Source: Winogradskyella psychrotolerans RS-3 (GTDB lineage Bacteria > Bacteroidota > Bacteroidia > Flavobacteriales > Flavobacteriaceae). From it: a stretch of 64,000 nt of DNA. The translations under genes were made by a program, and so were the position numbers. The stretch spans positions 33,710-97,709 of the forward strand of contig NZ_ATMR01000060.1 of the NCBI RefSeq assembly GCF_000427335.1, given 5' to 3'. Every line of letters begins with the position of its first letter. The first letter of the stretch is position 1. The notes under the pieces are model-generated. The model saw only the letters and a program-made list of their open reading frames with translations. It was not told the origin of the DNA and made no database searches. Positions 37,182 to 46,147 of this stretch are shown here, one piece after another.

Positions 37182-38966
37182 CTAATTAATACTATCTCCT
37201 CGCAACATCCTAAACTTCTTACGAGCTTCAATAAAATAAATACTGTCTTGGTGCTCAAAGATTATTTTTTCGTAGAGTAGTTTAGCTTCTTCAGGTTTTG
37301 CTAGATGCATATTATAAAGTTCCGCTAAATAATATAGCGTATCATCCACTAAAATATCTTCGCCGTAATCTTTAATGATTTCTTGGTAATTAGCTTCGGC
37401 TTTAGTGTATTGTTTCTTCTTTTCGTAGAGTTTAGCTTGTTGATATAAGGCTTGGTCTGTAATACTTTCTCCTTTGTGTTCTTCTAAAATTTTGTCTAAA
37501 AGCGAAATGGCTTCGTCCGTTTTGTTCTGAAAAGCAAATAAATCGGCCTTCGCATAATATTTTAATGCGGTTTGCGTGCTGTCTTCGTATTTATTGTCTG
37601 AAATTAATAATTTTAAATCTAACGCGTCATTAGCAATCAATTGCGAAGTTGAAGATTTTAAAATTTTTAGTTGTGATTCGGCCCAATCAAAATCACCTTT
37701 GTAATAACTGGTTTTAGCAACCTTAAACCTCGCTTCTTGTGCAATTGGACTATTTTTTAAGTTGACTTGTATTTGAGAATAATAAATTAACGCTTCATTA
37801 AATTTTTCCTGAAGCACCAAAATATCAGCCAATAGTAATTTTACCTTGGCTTCTTGAAATGTAGAAATATTAAGCTTTAAAGTGTTCTTTAGAAAACTTG
37901 TTGCTGTTTCTGTGTCTCTTTGGTTAAAAGCTAAGAATTTGCCATAAGCTAATTGTAATGGCAAGGTTAATTCAGATTTTCCAAATTCAGTAAGTAAGTC
38001 GTTATAGGTTTCGTTAATCTGTTTTAATGTTTTATCATCAGCATTTTTTGTGTCTATTTCTAAAATGTACTGATGCGCAGTTAAAGCAGTACTTGGATGT
38101 TGCGTAATTTCTAGTATAAAATTAAAAATAGATTTTGCGGTATCATCATCGTTATCTTTTTGAGCTGTAACGGCCAATTCTATTAAGCGATCTATACTTT
38201 CAGGATGACGTTTGTAAAGTGCTTTTTCTTGAATAAAGGATTTGTTATATGCTTTTTCTTGAACATACAACCAACTCAACATTTCATACCAATACGTTTC
38301 AGGACTTTGCTGTATCTTTTTTAAAAGTAGGCGTCTTAAATAGCTATTGTTTACACTTTCTTTATTTTCTGAAATAAAATCACTGATAGAACGCTTAACA
38401 TTGTTGAGGTAATTAGGCTTGTAGTGAATATAATCGATATAGTTCTCAAGCATTTGCTCAACATTACCTTGATCTCCGTAAATGCGTGCTAGTTGAATGC
38501 TGTAGTTTTTATCTGGAGTTAAAACTTTACCTTTTTCGTATAATTGAATGGCTTGATCTAAAAGAGAATAGTCTTCAAATTTTCTGGCAATTGTGTAAAT
38601 GAAGAATGGTTTTGCGTCAACAAAAGCTATGGCTTCATCATAAAGTGTATTGGCAGTAGTTATACTATCTTTAAGCTGAAAATTATAACCTAAAGCAACA
38701 ATCAATTCTGGATTTCTACTTATAGATAGCCGTTGTGTAAGAATGGTTTCAGCTTCATCATACTGTTCTAACTGTTGATGAATATCTACTAATTTATCAA
38801 TGTAGTTGTAACTAAGAGGTTTTTCTTTTAGTAGGTTTTCGTATATAATAAGTGCTTTTTTAAATTCGGCTTTTTTATAATAGCTCTCTGCTAATGCTTC
38901 GCTGTTTTGCGAGAAACCAGAATACCATCCGAGTAATAAAAGTAAAACGAAAAAGCGCTGTTGCAT
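37182..38966 (-). CDS. Exported multi-TPR protein
   Basis: The product has 594 aa with a signal peptide (about 1-19, ending GFSQ). The remainder is helical with many TPR units, clearest near the N-terminus (ALAESYYKKAEFKKALIIYENLLKEKP) and C-terminus (YEKKKQYTKAEANYQEIIKDY). It is probably a periplasmic scaffold or assembly factor. The gene lies between serS and DUF4286, a conserved flavobacterial position, but no specific role can be read. Confidence 0.88.
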   Translation of the reverse strand: MQQRFFVLLLLLGWYSGFSQNSEALAESYYKKAEFKKALIIYENLLKEKPLSYNYIDKLVDIHQQLEQYDEAETILTQRLSISRNPELIVALGYNFQLKDSITTANTLYDEAIAFVDAKPFFIYTIARKFEDYSLLDQAIQLYEKGKVLTPDKNYSIQLARIYGDQGNVEQMLENYIDYIHYKPNYLNNVKRSISDFISENKESVNNSYLRRLLLKKIQQSPETYWYEMLSWLYVQEKAYNKSFIQEKALYKRHPESIDRLIELAVTAQKDNDDDTAKSIFNFILEITQHPSTALTAHQYILEIDTKNADDKTLKQINETYNDLLTEFGKSELTLPLQLAYGKFLAFNQRDTETATSFLKNTLKLNISTFQEAKVKLLLADILVLQEKFNEALIYYSQIQVNLKNSPIAQEARFKVAKTSYYKGDFDWAESQLKILKSSTSQLIANDALDLKLLISDNKYEDSTQTALKYYAKADLFAFQNKTDEAISLLDKILEEHKGESITDQALYQQAKLYEKKKQYTKAEANYQEIIKDYGEDILVDDTLYYLAELYNMHLAKPEEAKLLYEKIIFEHQDSIYFIEARKKFRMLRGDSIN

Positions 38967-39001
38967 GTTTGGGTTTTAGTATATAAAAGTGATGTTATGT
39001 T

Positions 39002-39009
39002 CAAATATA
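39002..39009 (-). promoter_or_regulatory. Bacteroidota -7 element for the TPR gene
   Basis: CAAATATA reads TATATTTG on the minus strand, an exact TAnnTTTG match 36 bases from the start codon. Confidence 0.45.
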
Positions 39010-39050
39010 ACAAATGCTACAAGTAGATGTTGTGAATAAAAGTATAAAAA

Positions 39051-39078
39051 AAATGCCTAAACTTGAGTTTAGGCATTT
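39051..39078 (-). terminator. Strong terminator downstream of serS
   Basis: AAATGCCTAAAC-TTGA-GTTTAGGCATTT is a perfect 12-bp stem with a tetraloop. On the minus strand it runs into T-rich sequence, so it ends the serS transcript (or that of the small ORF at 39159-39227). Confidence 0.85.
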
Positions 39079-39158
39079 TACCAGCAAAATAAATGTGCTA
39101 TTAACCACTATCTTATAAAATATGATTCAATTATCCTGTCTTGGTTTTGTTTATATTA

Positions 39159-39227
39159 TTAAAACAAAACTTTGCTTACTATTACAATTAATGAAACGAG
39201 TAATACAATGCGTTTTAGATTTTTCAT
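39159..39227 (-). CDS. Possible 22-residue membrane peptide
   Basis: An ATG at 39227 opens 22 codons ending in TAA. The peptide starts MKNLKRI, continues with about 14 hydrophobic residues (IVLLVSLIVIVSKVLF) and has a positive-inside N-terminus. It lies between serS and the terminator in the same direction. The shape fits a single-pass micropeptide, but a chance ORF cannot be excluded at this length. Confidence 0.35.
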   Translation of the reverse strand: MKNLKRIVLLVSLIVIVSKVLF

Positions 39228-39356
39228 GCTAGGGGTATTCTTCTTGTGTCACCTAAAATCAGAATAAATTTTAACATAAACGAAGAAATACCAATAAAAA
39301 AGCTCAATTACGTTAATTTTTAACATTTTTAAGAAAATACTTAAGATTGTGATTGT

Positions 39357-40628
39357 TTAAGAAATCATATCAAAACCAGTATAAGGCACTAAAACCTCAG
39401 GTATTTTAATACCATCTTCTGTTTGGTAATTCTCTAATATACCGGCTAAAACTCTTGGCAATGCTAAAGAACTTCCGTTTAAGGTGTGGCATAATTCGTT
39501 TTTGCCTTCACTATTTTTAAAACGTAATTTTAAGCGATTCGCTTGAAAGGTTTCAAAATTAGAAATAGAAGACACTTCTAACCAACGGTCTTGAGCTGTT
39601 GAGAAGACTTCAAAATCATAAGTTAAGGCTGATGTAAATCCTAAGTCACCACCACATAATCGTAATATTCTGTAAGGTAATTTTAAGTCCTGCAAAATGC
39701 CTTTTACATGTTCTACCATGCCATCTAAAGCGTTATAAGAATTGTCTGGATGCTCAACACGAAGGATTTCAACCTTATCAAATTGATGTAGTCTATTTAG
39801 TCCTCTGACATGAGCTCCATAACTACCAGCTTCACGTCTAAAACACGGTGTATAACCTGTAATACTTATAGGTAAATCGCTTTCGTTTAAAAGGGTGTCT
39901 CTAAATATATTGGTTGCAGGTACTTCTGCTGTTGGAATTAAATATAAATTATCTGCAGTAACATGGTACATTTGCCCTTCTTTATCTGGTAATTGACCAG
40001 TTCCGAAACCAGACGCTTCATTTACTAAATGTGGCAATTGGTATTCTATATAGCCAGCAGCGGTATTCTTATCTAAAAAATAAGCAATTAACGCACGTTG
40101 TAATCTGGCACCTTTACCAATATAAACAGGGAAACCTGCACCTGTAATTTTGTTTCCTAATTCAAAATCGATAATGTTGTACTTCTTAGCTAATTCCCAA
40201 TGCGGTAAAGCTCCGTCGTATAATTTTGGAATGTCACCTTCTCTAAACGTTTCCTCATTGTCTTCATCAGTATTTCCGGCAGGTACAATAGGATTTGGTA
40301 CGTTAGGAATTCTGTATAACAATTCAGAAAGCGCTTCAACTTTATCGTTAAGCTCTTGTTCAAAAGTCTTAGTGATTTCTTTTAATTGCGTGGTTTTTTG
40401 CTTTAGGATGTTCGCTTTTTGCGTTTCTCCAGATTTATATAAATTCCCAATCTCTTTAGATAAGGCGTTAGATTCTGCTTTTGTATTATCTAATTTCGTT
40501 TGAATTGCTTTTCGGTCCTCATCAAAAGCAATTGCTTCATTAATCATTTCTGTAGCATCAATATTTCGTTTTGCTAAACGTGCAATGATGTCTTCTTTGT
40601 TCTCTTGTATAAAAGCAACTTGTAACAT
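39357..40628 (-). CDS. serS: Serine--tRNA ligase
   Basis: The product has 423 aa. The N-terminal antiparallel coiled coil for tRNA binding (about 25-105) is followed by the class II core: TAEVPATNIFRDTLL, CFRREAGSYGAHVRGLNRLHQFDKVEI (motif 2) and NGSSLALPRVLAGILENYQ (motif 3). It charges tRNA-Ser and tRNA-Sec. It is complete and cytosolic. A -7 element is found 47 bases upstream. Confidence 0.97.
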   Translation of the reverse strand: MLQVAFIQENKEDIIARLAKRNIDATEMINEAIAFDEDRKAIQTKLDNTKAESNALSKEIGNLYKSGETQKANILKQKTTQLKEITKTFEQELNDKVEALSELLYRIPNVPNPIVPAGNTDEDNEETFREGDIPKLYDGALPHWELAKKYNIIDFELGNKITGAGFPVYIGKGARLQRALIAYFLDKNTAAGYIEYQLPHLVNEASGFGTGQLPDKEGQMYHVTADNLYLIPTAEVPATNIFRDTLLNESDLPISITGYTPCFRREAGSYGAHVRGLNRLHQFDKVEILRVEHPDNSYNALDGMVEHVKGILQDLKLPYRILRLCGGDLGFTSALTYDFEVFSTAQDRWLEVSSISNFETFQANRLKLRFKNSEGKNELCHTLNGSSLALPRVLAGILENYQTEDGIKIPEVLVPYTGFDMIS

Positions 40629-40674
40629 ATCTATGAATTAAGTTAATACCTCGTGGTATAGGAAAAATAAGCAA

Positions 40675-40682
40675 CAAAAGTA
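40675..40682 (-). promoter_or_regulatory. Bacteroidota -7 element for serS
   Basis: CAAAAGTA reads TACTTTTG on the minus strand, an exact TAnnTTTG match 47 bases from the start codon. Confidence 0.45.
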
Positions 40683-40782
40683 AAAAGAAAATGACCAGAT
40701 AAAAATAAAAAGTTTCTATTTTATATTGTAAAATCTGATTTAAAGGACGACGAGTTTTTACAACGAGAACTGATTGAAGTTA

Positions 40783-42090
40783 TTATTTTGAAAGTAAGAT
40801 CCAATCATGATGTTTAAAGTGGTGCCATTCCTCATTGGCAATATCAACTTTTGGATCAATTAGTTGCTTTGAGGGTTTTCCATTAACTCTCACAAAAGAA
40901 TTGACATAAACTTTTACGGGAATCCCTTTTTTAGCAAAATCTTGTTTTAGATGTCGCGAAAATTGCCAAATAATATCTGGTTTTGTACTCGCACCACGTT
41001 GCTGCTTTTTAGTTAAATAATCATTTAACTTAATAGGAATAACTTGGTTTGTCTCGGCGTTAATAACCTTATAGGTTGTTCTGCCACTTTTGGCGCGCAA
41101 CATCATTCTCCAAGATAAACGATGACCTTCTTCAGTCCATAACACATCACCTTCAAAGAAATGATGTCTCAGTGGTAAAGCAATTTGAATTACAAAATAA
41201 ATTGAAAATAGAGATAATAAAGTCACTTTATATTTAGGAACAATGACATCGTCAGCTTCATAGTAGACTTTACGTTTTAGAAATATATTTTTGATGACTT
41301 TAGGTTCAAAAAAGAACAAACTAAATGCTAAGGACATGTAAGGGAAAATTCCAATATGAAAGATAAATGAATTAAAAAGGTGAAAGAAAATAGACGCAAA
41401 GAAGGCGTATTTTCGAGTCCGTTTAAAAAGTAATAACGGAATAATTAAACCATCAAATAAAATACCACCATACGCTAAAATATAGTGTACTGTTTTTTGC
41501 TGTAAAAGATCACCCACGACATAGAAATTGGCTTTGCTTTTCATAAGAATTTCCATTACAGAACCATCTAGCCAATCGGGATAAAATTTAGCTGCAGAAG
41601 CATAGGTGTAAAGAATAAATAATTGTAACACAAAAACCCACTTACACCAACTAGGCATTGAAATACTTTTAAGCGATGGATTTAGTTTAACATCTAAAGA
41701 CGCATAGCGATTTGCAGGTAAAAACACCATTAAAAAGCTTAGCAACATCAATAAGTAATAATGATTATTATAGGACGATTTTTGCATGAGATACGTCGCA
41801 GTCCACATAAATGCAAACATGAGCATGCTAAATCTATATTTGTAGCCCAACATTATAAAGAGTCCAAAAATTCCCATCACTATATAATAGGCATACATCC
41901 AATTCCCAGGAAGCGGTTGTAACCACTCAAACCCAATAAAAGAAAAGGTGAAATCTGGTTCTATTAATGTGCGCCTGATCCAACCTGTAAAAACAGCTCC
42001 TACAGCTTCTAAAAAACACAACAACCCAAAAACGATTCTAAAAACGATGAGTCCCGAGTTGTCTATATGTTTAAATAAAAACTTATGCAT
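40783..42090 (-). CDS. HTTM-domain membrane protein (vitamin K-dependent carboxylase-like)
   Basis: The product has 435 aa. Several membrane helices (about 12-32, 65-85, 88-130, 150-170, 205-225, 230-265 and 290-310) form the HTTM domain, and a soluble C-terminal part (about 315-435) follows, including WTEEGHRLSWRMMLRAKSG, the conserved stretch after the membrane region in bacterial VKGC homologues. Bacterial members are of uncertain function, because vitamin K epoxidation and protein carboxylation are not proven in them. It overlaps the ribF 3' end by 8 bases. Confidence 0.85.
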   Translation of the reverse strand: MHKFLFKHIDNSGLIVFRIVFGLLCFLEAVGAVFTGWIRRTLIEPDFTFSFIGFEWLQPLPGNWMYAYYIVMGIFGLFIMLGYKYRFSMLMFAFMWTATYLMQKSSYNNHYYLLMLLSFLMVFLPANRYASLDVKLNPSLKSISMPSWCKWVFVLQLFILYTYASAAKFYPDWLDGSVMEILMKSKANFYVVGDLLQQKTVHYILAYGGILFDGLIIPLLLFKRTRKYAFFASIFFHLFNSFIFHIGIFPYMSLAFSLFFFEPKVIKNIFLKRKVYYEADDVIVPKYKVTLLSLFSIYFVIQIALPLRHHFFEGDVLWTEEGHRLSWRMMLRAKSGRTTYKVINAETNQVIPIKLNDYLTKKQQRGASTKPDIIWQFSRHLKQDFAKKGIPVKVYVNSFVRVNGKPSKQLIDPKVDIANEEWHHFKHHDWILLSK

Positions 42091-42991
42091 TTAAAGTTTG
42101 GATATAGTTTGAAGCATTTATCATGTCTTTTTTAAGTTGCATTTTTAAGGCCTCTAGGTTTTCAAATTTTTGTTCGCTACGCAGGCGTTTTAGAAATTCA
42201 ATTTTTAATTCGGCATTATAAATATCGCTCTTAAAGTTGAAAAAATGAACTTCAATAGAACGTGTTTTGCCATCAACAGTTGGGTTGGTGCCAATATTCA
42301 TCATTCCAAAAACCGTTTTATTTTCAATTTTAGATTTTACCACATAAACTCCGTCACTCGGAATGAGCTTGTAAGTTGCCGTTACATTAATATTCGCGGT
42401 TGGGAAATCTATGGTTCTGCCCAAACCTTTGCCTTTAACGACAGTACCTGTAATAAAGAAATTATAACCTAAATACGAATTGGCTAAGTCCACTTCACCC
42501 TGGTTTAAGGCAGTTCTAATTTTTGTAGAACTCACCGTAACATCTTTTAGGTCTTGCGCTGAAATTTCTTCAACCTTAAAATCATAGAGGTCAGCAAAGG
42601 ATTTAAGGTCTGTTATATTAGCACTTCTGTTTTTGCCAAAGTGGTGGTCGTAACCAATAACGATTTGTTTGGTGTTTAGCTCGTCTACTAAAATTTGCTT
42701 TACATAATCTTTAGCAGAAAGATTGGCAAATTCTTTGGTGAATTTTTTTACGATTACTTCTTTAATTCCATAAGCTTCCAACAACGCTACGCGCTCTTCA
42801 ATGGTGTTCAGTAATCTAATAGAATCATCTTTTTGAAGTACCATTCTAGGATGCGGAAATAGGGTTAAAACCACGGGAACAAGGTTTTGTCTTTTAGCAA
42901 GTTTTACTACTTTTTTTAGTATTTTCTGATGCCCAATATGGATGCCATCAAAGGTGCCTATAGTTATTACTTTTGCCGAATTTGAAGTCAA
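42083..42991 (-). CDS. ribF: Bifunctional riboflavin kinase / FAD synthetase
   Basis: The product has 302 aa. The N-terminal FMN adenylyltransferase has TFDGIHIGHQKILKK (HxGH-type site), TLFPHPRMVL and VSSTKIRTAL. The C-terminal riboflavin kinase domain has GKGLGRTIDFPTANI and the SIEVHFFNFKSDIYN block. It makes FMN and FAD. It is the first gene of a two-gene unit with the overlapping HTTM gene. Confidence 0.96.
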   Translation of the reverse strand: MTSNSAKVITIGTFDGIHIGHQKILKKVVKLAKRQNLVPVVLTLFPHPRMVLQKDDSIRLLNTIEERVALLEAYGIKEVIVKKFTKEFANLSAKDYVKQILVDELNTKQIVIGYDHHFGKNRSANITDLKSFADLYDFKVEEISAQDLKDVTVSSTKIRTALNQGEVDLANSYLGYNFFITGTVVKGKGLGRTIDFPTANINVTATYKLIPSDGVYVVKSKIENKTVFGMMNIGTNPTVDGKTRSIEVHFFNFKSDIYNAELKIEFLKRLRSEQKFENLEALKMQLKKDMINASNYIQTLNA

Positions 42992-43072
42992 GCGTTTTGT
43001 TTTATTGATTTATAATACATGTTTTAAAAAAATATAAATCCTGAAGAATCTTAATTTTATATACAAACATTT

Positions 43073-43162
43073 ATGAAAACAAAGCTACATTTTGTTTTGT
43101 CATTATCCTTGTTTTTATTGGTATTTTCAAAATGTGCTCAACTGAATATTTGCGATAAATAG
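43073..43162 (+). CDS. Possible small lipoprotein ORF, perhaps longer with a frameshift
   Basis: An ATG at 43073 opens 29 codons with a lipoprotein-like signal: a basic start MKTKLHFVLS, a hydrophobic core, then FSKCAQ. One extra A in the AAA before the stop (43157-43159) would join it to a second open frame (SKDLNTVSGICIVKIKEK) ending at 43221, giving about 50 aa. The gap also has an AT-rich upstream region. Expression is not shown. Confidence 0.35.
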   Translation: MKTKLHFVLSLSLFLLVFSKCAQLNICDK

Positions 43163-43288
43163 TGAGTAAAGACTTAAATACTGTTTCAGGTATTTGTATA
43201 GTGAAAATTAAAGAAAAATAATAATCCAAAAGATTATTGTCAATTAATGCTTTATCTTGAAAGCCTAAAACTAAATTAAAAAATAATT

Positions 43289-45342
43289 ATGAATAAGAAC
43301 TTTACTTTAAAATCTATTTTCACATTAATCCTTTTTTCCTGTTTTGTGAGTATAACAGCACAAGAGCGTTCTTGTGGTATGTTAGAATATATGGATCAGC
43401 AAATGCAAGATCCTGAGTTTGCTAGAGAATATGAATTAAGTCAGGAAAAATTTAAAGTTAAGCTTCAGCAATTACTATCCGAAGAAAATTTTAGTCAACG
43501 TGGTGGGAATCCTATTGTAATTCCAGTTGCCGTGCATTTTCCGACAGCAAATGAAGCGGATCGGGCTTGTTTAGAAGCACTAGCTCAAAACCAAATAGAT
43601 ATTTTGAATGCAGATTATACGGCTACCAATGCCGATATTTCACAATGGAATGCAGCTAGTGGGTTTTATCCTAATACAGGTTTAGGTGTCGCTAGTATCT
43701 CTTTTTGTATGGCGCTTTCTGATCACCCAGTAGGTTTAGATTCTGAGTTGATAGAGGGGAATCCTGCGGTTACAATTGGTTATGATTTTGGTAATGGAGG
43801 CAATACAGATAGTAATTGGAGTGGTTATATGAATTTTGTAATAAGACCACTTGGAGGTCTTCTAGGGTTTTCGCCATTAGGAGGTAGTATAGCTGCGGGT
43901 CAGGCCGTGACGATTAGCACTACTGCATTTGGTTCTGGTTCTGGCTGTTCTGGTTCGGGTATTGTTCCAAATTTTCCTTTAATTTAGGAAGAACAACAAC
44001 GCATGAGTTAGGACATTTTTACAATTTAAATCATACCTTCAATGGTGACGGAAATGGAGTTTGTGGTAGTGGTGGTGATGGTATTGCAGATACACCTGAG
44101 GTTGCTAATAGCACATACGGTTGTCCTTCTGTGGGAAATGTAGCAGGTTGCGTTCCCGGAGAGACTGCCTTAACCATGAGCTTTATGGATTATGGTGATG
44201 ATAGATGTTTGTACATGTTTAGTGCTGGCCAAGCCACAAGAATGGATGCGTGGGTAGCAGCAATAGCATCTCAAATAAAACCAGGTGTTTGTTCTCCAGC
44301 AGAACCAGGCTTTCAAATAGCGTCTAGCAATAGTGAAATTTTATCTTGTCCTACAACAGATACGGAAGCTGTATTTAATTTTTCTTATACTACCATACAA
44401 GGGTTTGATGAAGCAACTGTGTTTGAGGCTACAGGAGCTCCTGCGGGCGCTACGGTAACTTTTAGTCCAACCGCTTTAAGTTCTAGTGGAATTTTTACCA
44501 TGACCATTGGTAATTTAGATGCAACGGCAACGGGAGAATATACAATAGCTGTTACTGGGACATCATCTCCAGGGTCTGTAGTAGACATAATAGATGTTTT
44601 ATTAAAAAACACGTGTACAGCCATAGTATGTGATACCTATGCATCTGACGAGAATTTAGCCCTGAATATAGCTGATGGTAACTCTGGTCAGGCAGGTCAG
44701 CCATTATTGGAACATATCATTAGTATTCCAGATTTCGCCATAATAGAGGGAATAACGATCAACGTTGATGTTACACATACTTATATTGGCGATTTAATTG
44801 TTCGTGTCATCCATCCAGATGGTGTTACTTTTATTGATGTCTATGATGGTGATTGCGGTAATAATGCTAATTTTGATATTACTTTTGATGATGAAGCAGG
44901 AACTATAGCATGTGCGAGCCCGACTATAGGAACATTTGCTCCAGGAGAAGCATTAAGTGAATTTAATGGAATGCAAGCACAAGGAGATTGGACTATCTTA
45001 ATTGCCGACTTTTTTGCTCAAGATACAGGGAATTTAAATGATTGGTCAATTACAATATGTGCAGAAGAAGCCTTAAGTGTTGATGAGTTTAGTCTCTCAG
45101 ATTTTGCGATTTTTCCAAACCCTAATACTGGAGAGTTTTCAGTAAAGTTGAATTCTAATTCTGGTAATGCAATTAATATTGATGTTTTTGATATAAGAGG
45201 AAGACGAATTTTTAATAACTCGTACACCAATAGTGCTAATTTTAATCAGACTATAAATCTTAATGATGCGAAGTCTGGTATGTACTTAGTGACAATTAGT
45301 GATGGAGCAAATAAAATAACGAAGAAGATTATAGTTAAGTAA
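43289..45342 (+). pseudogene. Secreted metzincin protease with P-domain and T9SS sorting domain, interrupted by one frameshift
   Basis: Two frames together give about 684 aa. A signal peptide (1-25) is followed by a catalytic domain of cytophagalysin (M43) type, a proprotein convertase P-domain (SIPDFAIIEGITINVDV ... GDWTILIADFFAQDTGNLNDWSITIC) and a C-terminal type A T9SS sorting domain (FAIFPNPNTGEF ... MYLVTISDGANKITKKIIVK). The zinc motif HELGHFYNLNH (44002-44034) and Met-turn MSFMDY are intact. The break is at a T4 run (43972-43975), where one T restores VPNFSFNLGRTTTHE. It is probably intact in the organism and secreted to the cell surface. Confidence 0.88.
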
Positions 45343-45366
45343 ATTAGGAATACAAATTTCATATAT

Positions 45367-45398
45367 TAAAAAGACTGTCTGAAAAGGCAGTCTTTTTT
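45367..45398. terminator. Bidirectional terminator between protease and pth genes
   Basis: AAAAAGACTG (45368-45377) pairs with CAGTCTTTTT (45388-45397), extended by a CT/AG pair around a GAAA loop, with a T-run after it. It lies between the converging genes and touches the pth stop. Confidence 0.82.
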
Positions 45399-46029
45399 AT
45401 TTTCCATTATATTGGTTCATAGTAGTGTTTACTCCAGCTAAAGCAAAAGATTTTACAAGATCTGCCGAAATTTTTAAGCGTTCTTTAAGTTGTGTGTTTT
45501 CTTCGTCGGTCCATTCGCCAAGAACATAATCAACTTGTCGTCCTGTGCTAAACTCGTCACTTATGCCAAATCTAAAGCGGTTATATTTTACGGTTTGTAA
45601 TTTGTCTTGTGTGTCCTTTAGACCGTTATGACCTCCATCACTGCCTTTCATTTTTAATCTAAGTGATCCAAAAGGAAGGTTTAAATCGTCGGTGACTACG
45701 AGTAGATTTTCTAAAGGTATTTTTTCTTTTTCTAACCAGTACTTTATGGATTTTCCACTAAGGTTCATAAACGTACTAGGCTTTAAAAGGATGAGGGTTC
45801 GTCCTTTAATTTTTAGGGTAGCAACATCACCAAGTTTTACGGTTTCAAAGAGGATGTCATTGGATTCGGCTAAATAGTCGAGAATTTTAAAACCAATATT
45901 ATGTCTGGTATTGGCATATTTTTCGCCTATGTTTCCTAAGCCAACGATTAAGAATTTTTTCATTTTATCTTCTTCTGTGAGTTTTGGTTTATCACTAAAA
46001 CCGAACCATTTTTTAAATAAATTTTGCAT
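45397..46029 (-). CDS. pth: Peptidyl-tRNA hydrolase
   Basis: The product has 210 aa. It cleaves peptidyl-tRNA released from ribosomes. The core starts at MKKFLIVGLGNIGEKYANTRHNIGF (residue 23 on), with the catalytic histidine in NTRHNIG, the asparagine in FMNLSGKSI, DDLNLPFG and GGHNGLKD. The 22-residue N-terminal extension (QNLFKKWFGFSDKPKLTEEDK) is a feature seen in flavobacterial Pth, so I keep the upstream ATG. Confidence 0.95.
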   Translation of the reverse strand: MQNLFKKWFGFSDKPKLTEEDKMKKFLIVGLGNIGEKYANTRHNIGFKILDYLAESNDILFETVKLGDVATLKIKGRTLILLKPSTFMNLSGKSIKYWLEKEKIPLENLLVVTDDLNLPFGSLRLKMKGSDGGHNGLKDTQDKLQTVKYNRFRFGISDEFSTGRQVDYVLGEWTDEENTQLKERLKISADLVKSFALAGVNTTMNQYNGK

Positions 46030-46048
46030 AGCGTAGTCTTGCTTGGTG

Positions 46049-46056
46049 CAAAAGTA
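46049..46056 (-). promoter_or_regulatory. Bacteroidota -7 element for pth
   Basis: CAAAAGTA reads TACTTTTG on the minus strand, an exact TAnnTTTG match 20 bases from the start codon. Confidence 0.5.
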
Positions 46057-46147
46057 AAAAGAAGTTGACTAAAAACTAATTATAAAGTTGTTGTCTTTAG
46101 TTTTTGGGGTTTAGTTTATGAAGCTGTTTCGAAGATTTCAAACAGAC

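Larger units (their letters stand above)
38967..39356. other. 390-base gap between the TPR gene and serS
   Basis: From left to right this stretch holds a -7 element for the TPR gene, a strong minus-strand terminator, a possible 22-codon ORF and an AT-rich leader-like remainder. Nothing else was recognised. Confidence 0.6.
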
